Below, piece after piece: positions 1 through 8,854 of a stretch of 64,000 nucleotides of DNA. The notes under the pieces were generated by a model. The model was not told where the DNA came from. It made no database searches and saw nothing but the letters and a program-made list of their open reading frames with translations. Origin of the DNA: Kutzneria chonburiensis (GTDB taxonomy: Bacteria; Actinomycetota; Actinomycetes; Mycobacteriales; Pseudonocardiaceae); NCBI RefSeq assembly GCF_028622115.1, contig NZ_CP097263.1, positions 6,758,001-6,822,000 on the forward strand, in the 5' to 3' direction. The first letter of the stretch is position 1; each line of letters begins with the position of its first letter. A program made the position numbers and the translations under genes.

Positions 1-1196
1 CCGAAGCCACGCCAGCGGCTGAGCCGGTCGTGTACCTCCATGGCACCGAGCGGTTGGCTCGCGCCGCGCAGCGGCACCACCAGCACCTCGTAGACGCCAC
101 GGCGGCGCAGCGCCTCCTGCACGTCGTCGGCGGCGTCGGAAAGCTTGAAGTAGCGCACGTGGTTCCCGGCCAGCTGGAGGATCGGGTCCTCACGGTCCAG
201 CTCGGCGCCGTCCGGCAGCGGCACACCGGCCACCAGGCGGCGCACCTCGTCGGCCGAGTCCACCTTGAGGTGCAGCACCACGCGCTTGGCGTTGAGCTGG
301 TCGCGGATGCGCTCCACGATGGCCTGCCAGTCGGCCGGATCCTCCGGCGGCAGCACGTTGGTCAGCACCGACGCCTTGTTCATCACGTCCTGGCCGGAGC
401 GCGCCACGTTGAGGCTGACGTCGGACAGCGTCTCCAGGTCGCGCTGCTCGCGCAGCAGTCCGGAGTACGCCCGATACAGCGCCACCATCGAGGCCGCGAG
501 CAGACCGGCCAGCAGCCAGCCCCACGGCGCGTTGTTCACCAGCACGTACGCGACCAGGCCGACGGTCACGTTCATCAGGCAGACGACCAGCGAGCGCAGG
601 CCCAGCCGCGCCGCCGACGGCATGCGCAGCTCGCCGCCGAGCACATGCATGGCGCCCAGGCCGAGGGCCGTGCTGACCAGCGGCGACGTGAGCACACCCA
701 GCGCCGCGGCGGCCCACACCGGCATGCCGGCGAAGCTACTGGTGAGCAGGTAGAAGACGGCGTACGGGATCGCCACTTCCAGGCACATGATGCCGGCGTG
801 GTAGCTGAGGTGACGCAGCTTGTGCCGACTGATCTGCACGCCGAGGCCGGCCACCAGGTAGGCGGCCAGCACCACCTCGAACGGCACGGTCACCAGGCCG
901 AGCACCAGCGGGATCTCGGCGAAGGAGATGGTCCAGCTGATCTGGCGCACGTCGAAGTCGATGGAAAGCTGCTCGGAGAGCAGGAAGCCGACGGCGAGCA
1001 GCGGGCCGGCGATCAGCAGCTGCTCGGGTTGCGGGTGGTCGACGTGACCGAGCAGCACGGCCGCCGCGACGCCGACGCCGATCAGCAGCACCGCCGCGGA
1101 GAACAGGCGGTACCGCCGGGTACGCTGCGGATCAAGCTGCGCGCGAACCGGCGGACGTGGCACCTCGGGATGGACGGCACGGCGGTGGTCGGTCAT
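1..1196 (-). CDS. Multi-pass membrane sensor with GAF-like domain, 3' end outside window
   Basis: The ATG at 1196 follows a GGAGGG ribosome site about two bases upstream. The frame stays open to the left edge, so the C-terminus is missing. Residues 1-30 are a basic cytoplasmic tail. Roughly residues 30-250 hold seven or eight hydrophobic segments. A short helical linker (QRDLETLSDVSLNVARSG) then leads into a GAF-like domain of about 120 residues, visible in stretches such as RRGVYEVLVVPLRG. In actinomycetes this layout often precedes GGDEF and EAL domains (RmdB-type c-di-GMP enzymes), but no catalytic domain is visible here. I infer a signalling protein; the c-di-GMP role is a guess. No close upstream partner is present. 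Confidence 0.6.
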   Translation of the reverse strand, partial: MTDHRRAVHPEVPRPPVRAQLDPQRTRRYRLFSAAVLLIGVGVAAAVLLGHVDHPQPEQLLIAGPLLAVGFLLSEQLSIDFDVRQISWTISFAEIPLVLGLVTVPFEVVLAAYLVAGLGVQISRHKLRHLSYHAGIMCLEVAIPYAVFYLLTSSFAGMPVWAAAALGVLTSPLVSTALGLGAMHVLGGELRMPSAARLGLRSLVVCLMNVTVGLVAYVLVNNAPWGWLLAGLLAASMVALYRAYSGLLREQRDLETLSDVSLNVARSGQDVMNKASVLTNVLPPEDPADWQAIVERIRDQLNAKRVVLHLKVDSADEVRRLVAGVPLPDGAELDREDPILQLAGNHVRYFKLSDAADDVQEALRRRGVYEVLVVPLRGASQPLGAMEVHDRLSRWRGF

Positions 1197-1546
1197 CCAC
1201 CCTCCTCGTCGGGCCACGCGGACAGGGCGCCTTCCCCCTGTCGAACGACACTCCTGCCGGTGGTGTCCTTGGCACGACCGAGGGGTCCCGAGCGCTACCG
1301 GAACCCCTCCACGTGCAGTTTACCCCGGTTGAGCGAGTGTGGCCCGTCTAGTTGACGAAGGCAACACTCCCAGTGAACAGTTTGGCGTCGGAAAGAGCAA
1401 TTTGCACGTCCAACCGGCCTCTTGAAACGATAAAGCGGACAAAACGGCGACAAATCGGACACTCGAACGCGCCGATCACACCCCGTATTGGTCACCGTCA
1501 GTAATCCCCGCGACTTCACCCCGTCGCCGGTGTTGGATGACTCCAC
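1197..1546. other. Divergent intergenic region, no gene seen
   Basis: This 350-base gap separates the leftward membrane sensor from the rightward acetyltransferase and must hold both promoters. I see a short inverted repeat at 1280-1309 (GAGGGGT and ACCCCTC arms). An AT-richer patch lies around 1375-1460. I cannot assign a regulator or a convincing -35/-10 pair. Confidence 0.4.
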
Positions 1547-2446
1547 GTGGACATCGACGTCGAGCGGCAGCACGCCGCGCGCCTGGCCCTGCTCGATCCG
1601 CTGCTGCCGGCCGATCCGCCGCTGTCCGGCGACCTGATCGACACCATCGGCGCGCTGGGCGCACCGGTCTCGACCGAGCTCGACCCCGATTCGCTCGACG
1701 CCACCTGGGGCGCGTTGCGCCGCCACACGCTGACCGTTCGACTGGCCGGCGACGAGCTCGGGCCCCTGCTCGACCGCTGGGAGGAGCACCTGGCCCGGGT
1801 CGCCACTCCCGGCGACGAGGACTCCGTCGCCGCGATCGTCTGGCCCAGCCGCGACACCGCCGCCGTACGGGCCCTGGTCCATCACGGCTTCGCCCCGCTC
1901 CTCGTCACCGCCGTCCGCCGCGCCGGCATCGGCAGCCCTTCGCCCGCGCTGCCGCCCGGCGTCACCATCCGCCACGCCACGAATGTGGACTTGGTGGCCT
2001 GTGTCGCACTCAATGTGGAGGTCGTTCGCTACGACACCCAGTTCGGTGCCCTCACCGAGCGCCCCTCCACCGAGGTCGGACTCCGCCAGCACACCGCCGA
2101 CCTGCTCGCCCGCGAGCACCCTTGCATCTGGCTCGCCGAGCTGGGCAGCCGTCCAGTCGGCATAGTCACCGTCGACCTACCGCCCCACTCCGACTGGATC
2201 GCCGACCGCACTTCCGCGTCCCCCGTCGCCTACCTCGGCCTGGGTGGCGTCCGCGCCGACCTCCGCAGCACCGGCATCGGCACCGCCCTGGTCGCCCACG
2301 TCCACCGCGAGCTGGACCAGCTCGGCATCGCCGCCACCCTCCTGCACTACGCCCTGCCCAACCCCCGCTCGGTCCCTTTCTGGTCCACCCAGGGCTACCG
2401 TCCACTGTGGACAAGTTGGCACCGCCGCCCGGCACTACGCCCCTGA
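1547..2446 (+). CDS. GNAT family N-acetyltransferase
   Basis: The predicted protein is 299 residues from a GTG start. The N-terminal ~130 residues look like a degenerate GNAT-like half. The C-terminal half (from about residue 140, GVTIRHATNVDLVACVALN) shows the GNAT pattern: an acidic/hydrophobic strand (CIWLAELGSRPVGIVTVDL), the acetyl-CoA loop region (GGVRADLRSTGIGTALVAHV), and a terminal FWSTQGYRPLW motif typical of the last strands. GNAT enzymes transfer acetyl from acetyl-CoA to amines; the substrate here is unknown. It stands alone between two divergent or convergent neighbours. The GTG was chosen because no ribosome site or ATG is better placed. Confidence 0.75.
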   Translation: MDIDVERQHAARLALLDPLLPADPPLSGDLIDTIGALGAPVSTELDPDSLDATWGALRRHTLTVRLAGDELGPLLDRWEEHLARVATPGDEDSVAAIVWPSRDTAAVRALVHHGFAPLLVTAVRRAGIGSPSPALPPGVTIRHATNVDLVACVALNVEVVRYDTQFGALTERPSTEVGLRQHTADLLAREHPCIWLAELGSRPVGIVTVDLPPHSDWIADRTSASPVAYLGLGGVRADLRSTGIGTALVAHVHRELDQLGIAATLLHYALPNPRSVPFWSTQGYRPLWTSWHRRPALRP

Positions 2447-2526
2447 CCGCCAGGGCACCCCGCCACCTATGACCACCGCACTGGCCGCCGCCGGCTCGTG
2501 TCGTCCAACCCCGCGGGCATTCCCCA

Positions 2527-3459
2527 CTACCTCCCCGACAGCGCCTGCACCACCGGGGCCGCCGCCTCGAACTCACGGTCCGACACGACCAAATAGGACA
2601 GTCCGAGCCGCTCCCGCCGCCGGTGAGCCAGCTCCACCACGTGATCGAGCGGCCCCAGGAACTTCGCCGGCATGTCCGCCACCAGCTCGGCCCCGCCGGC
2701 ACCCCACCCCCGCTCGATCGCGTACCGCTCCGCCGCCGCCCGTGGGTCGTCCGCCAGCTCCACCGACACCACCGAGCTGATCTCCACATCCCGCCCCTCG
2801 GACTGCACCAACTCCACTTTCGTAGCGTATGACGCAGTGAGACGTTCATTCATGTCACCGGAAATCGTCCCGTCGGGCAGTGCCTTGGCCAGGATCCCCA
2901 CCGTGTCGGCCTCCCGCCCGGCCAGCCGCAGCATCCGCGGACTACCCGCCCCGATCAGCACCCGCGGCGCCCGCTCCACCGGCGGATGGTTCGTCACCCC
3001 ATCCACCCGGTAGTGCTCCCCCGCAAACCGAACTTCCTTGCCAGCAAACAACTCCTTCAACAGCGCCACGGCTTCCTCAAGCCGCCTGACCCGCACCCCA
3101 CCCCGGTCGAAGGCCATCCCGGCCGCCTCGTACTCGTCCCGCAGCCACCCGGCCCCCAGCCCCAACTCGAACCGCCCACCGGACAGCTGCTGGAGCGTCG
3201 CCGCCTCCTTGGCCAGCACCACCGGATGCCGATAGTCGTTGGCCAGCACCAAAGTCCCCACCTTCAGCCGGCTCGTCGCCACCGCCGCCGCGGCCAGCCC
3301 GATCAGCGGCGCCACCTGCTCTCCGTACGGCTCCGCCACGAAGTGGTCGCGCAGCAACACCGTGTCGTAGCCCAGTTCCTCAGCCCGACGCGCCGTTGCC
3401 ACCACCTCCTCGACACTGCCCGCCGCTTCCGCCAACACCCCGAACCGAAATGCACCCAT
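2527..3459 (-). CDS. LLM class F420-dependent oxidoreductase
   Basis: The protein is 310 residues, beginning MGAFRFGVLAEAAGSVEEVV. It has the luciferase-like TIM barrel pattern: LGYDTVLLRDHF near residue 30, LKVGTLVLANDYRHPVVLAKE near 75 and GGRFELGLGAGW near 105. A C-terminal PLDHVVELAHRRRERLGLSY closes the barrel. The set fits the TIGR03621 subgroup of F420-dependent enzymes. The ATG at 3459 was chosen because family members start exactly there, although the frame is open further upstream. The substrate is not predictable. The gene is monocistronic and converges on the acetyltransferase gene. Confidence 0.82.
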   Translation of the reverse strand: MGAFRFGVLAEAAGSVEEVVATARRAEELGYDTVLLRDHFVAEPYGEQVAPLIGLAAAAVATSRLKVGTLVLANDYRHPVVLAKEAATLQQLSGGRFELGLGAGWLRDEYEAAGMAFDRGGVRVRRLEEAVALLKELFAGKEVRFAGEHYRVDGVTNHPPVERAPRVLIGAGSPRMLRLAGREADTVGILAKALPDGTISGDMNERLTASYATKVELVQSEGRDVEISSVVSVELADDPRAAAERYAIERGWGAGGAELVADMPAKFLGPLDHVVELAHRRRERLGLSYLVVSDREFEAAAPVVQALSGR

Positions 3460-3631
3460 GCACCGATCCTCGCCGCCCCCACACCCCCACGCTGGCGGCT
3501 TTCGGCCGTCGCGTTCCACCCCCACTTGACACGCCCCGAACTGCGGAAACACACCCTCTTCATGATCACCAACATGCGCCGCCAGCAGACCGCCTCCCCT
3601 TCCGCCTAGCGTGGCGCGCAGGAGGTCCCAC

Positions 3632-4087
3632 ATGCGCACAAGCGTCCAAATCAGGGGCGAGGAAGTCATCGGTGACCGCAGTTACGCGGTCCATGTCCGG
3701 ATGGACACCGACACGTCCGTCGCCGTCGAAGTAGAGGCCCAGCTTCCTTCCGGCGACGTCGTTGCCGAGGGCAGCATCATCCTGCCCGTCACCGATCTCA
3801 TCCCCGCGATCCAACTCATCGAGGCCACCCTGCAGGGTCTGGCCACCACCCGCGGCGGCGCCCGCTCATCGTCGAGATCACGTCCCGCCCCCGCCAACGC
3901 CGGCGCCCCGTGGCCCGCCGAGCAGGACGACGAGCTCCGTCGCCTGTGGACGGACACCGCCACGTCCATCCCCGAGCTGGCCACCCATTTCGCCCGCAGC
4001 CGCGCCGCCATCAAGGCCCGCCTGCTCCACCTCAACCTCAGCCCCGACGCCCCCGACCGCACCCCTCAAAAGATCACAAACTCATGA
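3632..4087 (+). CDS. Hypothetical protein with C-terminal SANT/HTH-like helix bundle
   Basis: The protein has 151 residues from the ATG at 3632, which has an AGGAGG ribosome site six bases upstream. The N-terminal ~75 residues are acidic and beta-rich with no match I know. A linker rich in Ser, Arg and Pro follows. The last ~55 residues (from APWPAEQDDELRRLW) resemble the short SANT/Myb-like helical unit that ends in HFARSRAAIKARLLHLNL, found at the ends of actinobacterial helicases and nucleases. A nucleic-acid-binding role is inference. An SOS-type operator lies just beyond its stop codon, on the downstream side. Confidence 0.6.
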   Translation: MRTSVQIRGEEVIGDRSYAVHVRMDTDTSVAVEVEAQLPSGDVVAEGSIILPVTDLIPAIQLIEATLQGLATTRGGARSSSRSRPAPANAGAPWPAEQDDELRRLWTDTATSIPELATHFARSRAAIKARLLHLNLSPDAPDRTPQKITNS

Positions 4088-4093
4088 CACCTC

Positions 4094-4109
4094 TCGAACT
4101 GATGTTCGA
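4094..4109. promoter_or_regulatory. SOS box (LexA operator)
   Basis: The sequence TCGAACTGATGTTCGA is a perfect match to the actinobacterial and Gram-positive SOS box, TCGAAC-N4-GTTCGA. A TANNNT-type -10 element (TACTCT, 4118-4123) follows at promoter distance on the plus strand, pointing right. No recognised DNA-repair gene follows, which is unusual. Confidence 0.7.
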
Positions 4110-4638
4110 ACTCGTGCTACTCTTCCTCCCGTGGCCGGCGTCATTGGGAGGGGAAGCCCCAGGCGCCGGCCATCTACTTTCCCCAGTCAGGCACAAGCCA
4201 TGGAGCACGACAGCAAGCCCGTGGGCCACCAGACGCGACGGCACCCCACCCGAGACCGACCATGGGCCGTGCCCAGGCACGGCACAGCAGCGCCCTCGCG
4301 GCAGAGATCAAGGAGATGCCGCAAGTCCACTGTGGAGTGAAGAGCACAGGGATCCAGCACTACTCGCCGCCACGGGAAAATACGGCGCAGGCTGAAGATG
4401 GGCGTGATCCACCTCACCCACCACCTGCGACCAGACAGCCCCCAACCAGGCGAGGCCCAACCACGCGACTGGCTAAGAATCCCCACCCAACTCAACCCAG
4501 GCAAGCCAGGGCGAAGCCCGAAGCTACAACCCCCGCCTTAGCCGAGCGCAGAAAGAAGGCACCCCACCGTGGGGGGTGCAGGGGGCGAAGCCCGCCCTGC
4601 CTCGGGGTCTGGGGCGGGAGCCCCAGAAAACACGACGA
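4110..4638. other. Gene-poor region with GC-rich hairpins
   Basis: About 530 bases hold no recognisable gene. A possible leaderless GTG ORF runs from 4131 to 4340 (69 very basic residues) directly after the SOS-box promoter, but it has no family resemblance and poor coding character. At 4609-4626 a CTGGGGC-GGGA-GCCCCAG hairpin lies in a GC-rich stretch of the intergenic-repeat style common in Pseudonocardiaceae. Confidence 0.4.
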
Positions 4639-4684
4639 GCGGGATGCGTCTGCGCTTTCCGCAGACACACCCCGCCCATCCCGC
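4639..4684 (-). terminator. Nested hairpin downstream of tRNA-Tyr
   Basis: Outer arms GCGGGATG/CATCCCGC enclose inner arms GTCTGCG/CGCAGAC with a CTTTC loop. It starts four bases beyond the tRNA 3' end. On the minus strand it is followed by a T-richer GTGTTTTC stretch, so it probably ends the tRNA transcript. Confidence 0.55.
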
Positions 4685-4687
4685 GCG

Positions 4688-4768
4688 TGCCAGGTGAAGG
4701 ATTTGAACCTCCGAAGCTTTCGCGGCTGATTTACAGTCAGCTCCCTTTGGCCACTCGGGCAACCTGGC
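4688..4768 (-). tRNA. tRNA-Tyr (anticodon GTA)
   Basis: The acceptor stem GCCAGGT/ACCTGGC pairs fully, with A as discriminator base. The anticodon arm is GCTGA-CTGTAAA-TCAGC, giving GTA. A variable arm with a GC-GAAA-GC hairpin and the T-loop TTCAAAT in a GGAGG/CCTTC stem complete a class II tRNA, as expected for bacterial tRNA-Tyr. CCA is not encoded. The total length is 81 bases. Confidence 0.95.
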
Positions 4769-4805
4769 TCGGCTTCGCGGACCGGTGGTGGCGTCCGTGG
4801 GCAGA

Positions 4806-4836
4806 ACTATACATAACCCGTGGGGGCGGTCTCCAA
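4806..4836 (-). promoter_or_regulatory. Probable tRNA-Tyr promoter
   Basis: Read on the minus strand, TTGGAG (4836-4831) is followed after 16 bases by TATGTA and then TATAGT, a rare AT-rich patch here. It lies about 40 bases upstream of the tRNA 5' end. Confidence 0.45.
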
Positions 4837-4898
4837 CCGGTATCCGTACGGGTAGCCTCCGTGGGTCTAGCTGACCGGTGTGCGGAGGTGCAGGGCTC

Positions 4899-5390
4899 GT
4901 GGCGGACCCGTCGTTCGACGTGGTGAGCAAGGTCGACCGGCAGGAGGTCGACAACGCGGTGAACCAGGCCGGCAAGGAGTTGTCGACGCGGTTCGACTTC
5001 CGGGGCACGGGGGCGTCGGTGGCCTGGGCGGGTGAGGAGGCGATCACCATCCAGGCGGAGACCGAGGAGCGCTGTTCGGCGGCGGTCGAGGTCTTCAAGG
5101 AGAAGTTGATCAAGCGGAACATCTCGCTGAAGTCGTTCGACGTCGGCGAGCCCGCGGTGTCGGGCAAGATCTACAAGGTCACCGGCAAGATCGTGCAGGG
5201 CATCGAGTCGGACAAGGCCAAGAAGATCTCGAAGGCCATCCGCGACGAGGGCCCGAAGGGTGTGCAGGCGCAGATCCAGGGCGACCAGCTGCGGGTGTCG
5301 GCGAAGAAGAAGGACGACCTGCAGACGGTGATCGCGCTGCTGAAGTCCAAGGACTTCGAGATCGCCCTCCAGTTCACGAACTACCGCTAG
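4899..5390 (+). CDS. YajQ family nucleotide-binding protein
   Basis: The protein has 163 residues, the usual length for the family. It starts [20 protein letters not shown] at a GTG with GGAGG upstream; an earlier in-frame GTG at 4878 lacks a ribosome site. It shows the two alpha/beta halves of the YajQ fold and ends with the conserved [15 protein letters not shown]. Some YajQ proteins bind cyclic di-GMP (Xanthomonas work) and others nucleic acid, so the cellular role is open. It is followed after 16 bases by rfbA, though a functional link is unlikely. Confidence 0.9.
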   Translation: MADPSFDVVSKVDRQEVDNAVNQAGKELSTRFDFRGTGASVAWAGEEAITIQAETEERCSAAVEVFKEKLIKRNISLKSFDVGEPAVSGKIYKVTGKIVQGIESDKAKKISKAIRDEGPKGVQAQIQGDQLRVSAKKKDDLQTVIALLKSKDFEIALQFTNYR

Positions 5391-5406
5391 CCGGGATCGG
5401 GGGGTC

Positions 5407-6291
5407 ATGAAGGGCATCGTCCTGGCCGGGGGCAGTGGCACCCGGCTGCATCCGATCACGCAGGCCGTGTCGAAGCAGCTGTTGCCGGTCTACGACAAGC
5501 CGATGATCTTCTACCCGATTTCGGTGCTGATGCTGGCCGGCATCCGGGAGGTGCTGGTCATCTCCACGCCGGACGACCTGCCGAACTTCCGCCGTCTGCT
5601 GGGCGACGGCAGCCAGTTCGGGCTGTCGTTCAGCTACGCGGAGCAGGCGCAGCCCAACGGCCTGGCCGAGGCGTTCATCATCGGCGAGGAGTTCGTCGGC
5701 GACGACAGCGTGGCGCTGGTGCTGGGCGACAACATCTTCTACGGCCAGGGCTTCGCGTCGACGCTGCAGAAGCATGCCGCCGGCACCGACGGCTGCGTGC
5801 TGTTCGGCTATCCGGTGCGGGATCCGGAGCGCTACGGCGTCGGCGAGGTCGACGGGACCGGCAAGCTGGTGTCGATCGAGGAGAAGCCGACCCGGCCGCG
5901 CTCCAACAAGGCGATCACCGGCTTGTACTTCTACGACAACGACGTGGTGGAGATCGCCAAGAACCTGGCGCCGTCGGCGCGGGGCGAGCTGGAGATCACC
6001 GACGTCAACCGGATCTACCTGGAGCGCGACAAGGCCCGGCTGGTCGACCTTGGCCGCGGTTTCGCCTGGCTGGACACCGGCACGCACGATTCGCTGCTCG
6101 AGGCCGGCCAGTTCGTGCAGGTGCTGGAGCACCGGCAGGGTGTGCGGATCGCCTGTCTCGAGGAGATCGCGCTGCGCATGGGCTACATCGACGCCGACGC
6201 CTGCTACGCGCTGGGGCAGAAGCTGTCGAAGTCCGGCTACGGCCAGTACGTGATGGAGGTCGCGGTCTCGGCCGGGGCAACGCCCGCCTGA
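5407..6291 (+). CDS. rfbA: Glucose-1-phosphate thymidylyltransferase
   Basis: The protein has 294 residues and makes dTDP-glucose from glucose-1-phosphate and dTTP. This is the first step towards dTDP-L-rhamnose, the cell-wall linker sugar in actinomycetes, and towards many deoxysugars. It has the nucleotidyltransferase signature at residues 3-15 ([14 protein letters not shown]), [16 protein letters not shown], the metal-binding [10 protein letters not shown] near residue 107, and the VSIEEKP and [13 protein letters not shown] motifs. The ATG is the only sensible start. No rfbB, C or D follows; a hairpin ends the transcript. Confidence 0.95.
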   Translation: MKGIVLAGGSGTRLHPITQAVSKQLLPVYDKPMIFYPISVLMLAGIREVLVISTPDDLPNFRRLLGDGSQFGLSFSYAEQAQPNGLAEAFIIGEEFVGDDSVALVLGDNIFYGQGFASTLQKHAAGTDGCVLFGYPVRDPERYGVGEVDGTGKLVSIEEKPTRPRSNKAITGLYFYDNDVVEIAKNLAPSARGELEITDVNRIYLERDKARLVDLGRGFAWLDTGTHDSLLEAGQFVQVLEHRQGVRIACLEEIALRMGYIDADACYALGQKLSKSGYGQYVMEVAVSAGATPA

Positions 6292-6311
6292 CCACGCTTT
6301 CGACCCACGCA

Positions 6312-6341
6312 GCGGCCGCCGCCCATCGGGTTGGCGGCCGC
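6312..6341. terminator. Terminator hairpin between convergent rfbA and htpX
   Basis: A perfect 9-bp stem (GCGGCCGCC / GGCGGCCGC) with a 12-base loop lies in the gap between the two convergent stop codons. It lacks a clear T tract, as is common in actinomycetes. Confidence 0.55.
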
Positions 6342-6363
6342 GATGCTTTCGAAGAGGGTTCGG

Positions 6364-7230
6364 CTAGCGGAAGCCGTTACGGGCCATGTCCTCGAGGCGG
6401 CGGATGCGCTCGGCGATCGGCGGGTGCGTGGCGAACAGCCGCGCGCCGGCCTCGCCGGCCCGGAAGGGGCTGGCGATCATCAGGTGCGACTGGGAGACCA
6501 GCGAGGGGTCGGGGGGCAGCGGGGCGGCCTGGGTGCCGTACTCGAGCTTGCGCAGGGCGGAGGCGAGGCCGAGGGGGTCGCCGGTGAGCTGGGCGCCGGA
6601 CTGGTCGGCCTGGAACTCGCGGGAGCGGCTGACCGACATCTGGACGATGCCGGCGGCGAACGGGGCGACCAGGGCGATCAGCAGCAGGGCGACGGGGTTG
6701 GGGCGGTCGTCGTCGTTGCCGCCGAAGATGCCGGCGAACATGGCCAGGTTGGCCAGCACGGAGACGACGCTGGCCAGGGCGCCGGCGACGCAGGAGATGA
6801 GGATGTCGCGGTTGTAGACGTGCGACAGCTCGTGGCCGAGCACGGCCCGCAGCTCGCGCTCGTCGAGCAGCTCGATGATGCCGACCGTGCAGCAGACGGC
6901 GGCGTTGGCCGGGTTGCGGCCGGTGGCGAAGGCGTTGGGGGCCTGGGTGGGGCTGATGTAGAGCCGGGGCATGGGCTGGCGGGCCGAGGTGGCCAGCTCG
7001 CGCACGATCCGGTACATCGCGGGCTGCTCGACCTGCGACACCGGCCGCGCGTGCATGGCGCGCAGCGCCAGCTTGTCGGAGTTGAAGTAGGCGTAGGCGT
7101 TCATGCCCAGCGCCACCACGAGGCCGATCAACAGCCCGGTCCGGCCGAAGAACTGGCCGATCAGCAGGATCAGGCCGCTGAGCGCGCCGAGCAGCACCGC
7201 CGTCTTCAACCCGTTGACGTGCTTGTGCAC
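6364..7230 (-). CDS. htpX: Zinc metalloprotease HtpX
   Basis: The protein has 288 residues, the family's usual size. Two N-terminal membrane segments (residues 9-30 and about 32-50) precede the catalytic HELSH motif ([15 protein letters not shown]) near residue 130. Two more hydrophobic stretches follow, then the downstream glutamate region [13 protein letters not shown]. HtpX is a membrane M48 protease for misfolded membrane proteins. The GTG start gives the conserved beginning [15 protein letters not shown] and has GGAGG upstream. It lies five bases after the NuoI-like gene, so it is probably cotranscribed with the NuoB/C/I-like set. Confidence 0.92.
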   Translation of the reverse strand: MHKHVNGLKTAVLLGALSGLILLIGQFFGRTGLLIGLVVALGMNAYAYFNSDKLALRAMHARPVSQVEQPAMYRIVRELATSARQPMPRLYISPTQAPNAFATGRNPANAAVCCTVGIIELLDERELRAVLGHELSHVYNRDILISCVAGALASVVSVLANLAMFAGIFGGNDDDRPNPVALLLIALVAPFAAGIVQMSVSRSREFQADQSGAQLTGDPLGLASALRKLEYGTQAAPLPPDPSLVSQSHLMIASPFRAGEAGARLFATHPPIAERIRRLEDMARNGFR

Positions 7231-7235
7231 CTGAC

Positions 7236-7796
7236 TCAGCCTCCGGGTCGTCGCGTCCTTCCTGACAACGCTCCCGGCCTGGTCGCAGTTCCGGGGGCAC
7301 CGCGTCCTGGCCGTCCCGCCGCGGCTTCGGGCGCGGCCTCGGCGGCGGCGTCCAGTGGTGGGGGCGGCGGCACCTGCTCGATCCATTTTCCCAGGTCGGC
7401 CCGCTCGTGCACGAGTTCGGCGACGGCGTGCTCGCCGGTGCCGGGATAGTCGTGCTCGGGTGCCCAGTGCAGCGCGTCGAAGGGACAGACCTCGACGCAG
7501 ATGCCGCAGTAGAGGCACTGGCCGTAGTCGATGGCGAACCGGTCCAGGACGTTCTGCTGCCGAGGACGGGCCGCGCCCTCCTGCTGCACGGTCTCGGTGT
7601 GCGAGTCGATGTGGATGCACCAGTCGGGGCACTCGCGCGCGCAGATCATGCAGACGGTGCAGTTGGCCTCGAGCAGCGCGATCACGCCGCGAGTGCGGGG
7701 CGGCAGCGCCTCGGCACCACCGCCGGGGGCACCACCGTCGGCGGCGCTGCGATCGGGCGCGGCGGCGAAGTCACCGCCGGGGTTCTGGTCGGTCAT
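7236..7796 (-). CDS. NuoI-like protein with two [4Fe-4S] clusters (orphan set)
   Basis: The protein has 186 residues. The core carries two CxxCxxCxxxCP motifs, [12 protein letters not shown] near residue 46 and [12 protein letters not shown] near residue 93, as in complex I subunit I and related ferredoxin-like subunits. Both flanks are low-complexity (Gly/Ala/Asp-rich N-terminus, Pro/Ala/Arg-rich C-terminus), unlike canonical NuoI, and the usual N-terminal amphipathic helices are missing. The ATG overlaps the stop of the NuoC-like gene. A second, normal nuoI is in the nuo operon, so this is a divergent paralogue whose electron partner is unknown. Confidence 0.8.
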   Translation of the reverse strand: MTDQNPGGDFAAAPDRSAADGGAPGGGAEALPPRTRGVIALLEANCTVCMICARECPDWCIHIDSHTETVQQEGAARPRQQNVLDRFAIDYGQCLYCGICVEVCPFDALHWAPEHDYPGTGEHAVAELVHERADLGKWIEQVPPPPPLDAAAEAAPEAAAGRPGRGAPGTATRPGALSGRTRRPGG

Positions 7797-8374
7797 GACG
7801 GGTCCTCCTCTCGGCGTGGGCCCCAGGACGGGTCGGGGACGCCGGGCGGGGCGAGTCGGCGGCGGCTGGGGGCGGCGGTGGACTCGCCGGGTTCGAGGGC
7901 GCCGGGCCACGGCCGCACAACGCGGGAGGCGAGCACGAAGTCCTTGCGCAGCGGGTGCCCCGAGAACGTCTCGGACAGCAGGAGGTGGGCCGGCGGAGCG
8001 CCGGCCAGGGCCAGGCCGAACATCTCGGCCGCCTCGCGTTCGTGCCAGGAGGCGCCGGCCCACACCGACGCGACGCTGGGGAGCTCCTCGCCGACGCCGA
8101 CCTCGGTACGCAGCAGGAGGGCGTCTCGGGTTGAGGGATCCACGACATGCAGCAGCACGCTGTGCCGCTCGCCGACGGAACCGGGGCGGCCGGCGTCTTC
8201 GGCGCCGAGCCAGTCGAACAGCGTGCAGCCGAGTTCGTCGCGGGCCAGCCGGGCGGCGGTCACCCAGTCGGCGAGCGGGACGGTGACAACGGACTGCGCG
8301 AATGCGGACCTGGTGGCGCTGGAGGCCAACAAATCCACCATTCGCGCCGCGAGTTCGCCGGATGCGGCGGTCAT
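7793..8374 (-). CDS. NuoC-like protein (orphan set)
   Basis: The protein has 193 residues. It shows the complex I 30 kDa core: a beta-rich N-terminal half and the signature [17 protein letters not shown] followed by [11 protein letters not shown]. These match WDMFGI and [10 protein letters not shown] of the true NuoC in this window. It overlaps both neighbours by four bases (ATGA), so the three genes form one translationally coupled operon. The catalytic partner NuoD/HycE-type subunit is not encoded next to it, which is odd because subunit C normally packs on D. Confidence 0.8.
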   Translation of the reverse strand: MTAASGELAARMVDLLASSATRSAFAQSVVTVPLADWVTAARLARDELGCTLFDWLGAEDAGRPGSVGERHSVLLHVVDPSTRDALLLRTEVGVGEELPSVASVWAGASWHEREAAEMFGLALAGAPPAHLLLSETFSGHPLRKDFVLASRVVRPWPGALEPGESTAAPSRRRLAPPGVPDPSWGPRREEDPS

Positions 8375-8796
8375 GAGGTCACCTGGCGGTGCAGGGCCCG
8401 CAGTCCGTCGAGCAGGGCCTCGGGACGCGGCGGGCAGCCGGGCACGGCCACGTCGACGGGCAGCATCTGGTCGATTCCCTTGGTGACGCAGTAGGAATCC
8501 CAGTACGGGCCGCCGGTGTTGCTGCACGCCCCGACCGACAGCACGTACTTGGGCGACGGCATGGCCTCGTAGCTGGCGACGACGGCCGGCAGCATCACGT
8601 CGGTGACGGTTCCGGACACCACGAGCACGTGGGCGACCTCGGGGGCGTCGGTCGACACCGGTTCCGGGGCCACCGCACCGGGTCCGTGCAGCGCGGCCAT
8701 CACCTCGACGCCGCAGCAGGCCAGGCCCAGATCGAGCACCGTCACCTCGTACCGGGTGCCCCAGTTCAGCCGAACGGTCGACGTCGTCGTGGTCAC
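8371..8796 (-). CDS. NuoB-like protein (orphan set)
   Basis: About 141 residues from a GTG start; the frame is open further upstream, but family similarity starts near [16 protein letters not shown]. All four cysteines expected for the N2-type [4Fe-4S] cluster are present: [19 protein letters not shown] and [15 protein letters not shown]. The protein is shorter than the true NuoB here (203 residues), lacking its C-terminal extension. It is the first gene of the operon NuoB-NuoC-NuoI-htpX, divergent from the next gene. Start choice is uncertain by several codons. Confidence 0.8.
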   Translation of the reverse strand: MTTTTSTVRLNWGTRYEVTVLDLGLACCGVEVMAALHGPGAVAPEPVSTDAPEVAHVLVVSGTVTDVMLPAVVASYEAMPSPKYVLSVGACSNTGGPYWDSYCVTKGIDQMLPVDVAVPGCPPRPEALLDGLRALHRQVTS

Positions 8797-8854
8797 GAAG
8801 ACCAAGCCTAGACGTGCCAATGGCGGGGCTTGTGCCGGCGGCGAAGATGAGCCG

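Noticed and set aside
1295-2119. Minus-strand frame over the acetyltransferase
   Set aside because: Low-complexity translation, while the plus strand shows the GNAT fold.
4131-4340. Confident small protein gene after the SOS box
   Set aside because: No family, poor codon pattern and no ribosome site; kept only as a possibility in the intergenic entry.
6364-8796. A second complete complex I or hydrogenase cluster
   Set aside because: Only B-, C- and I-like subunits occur, with no large subunit or membrane pumps adjacent.
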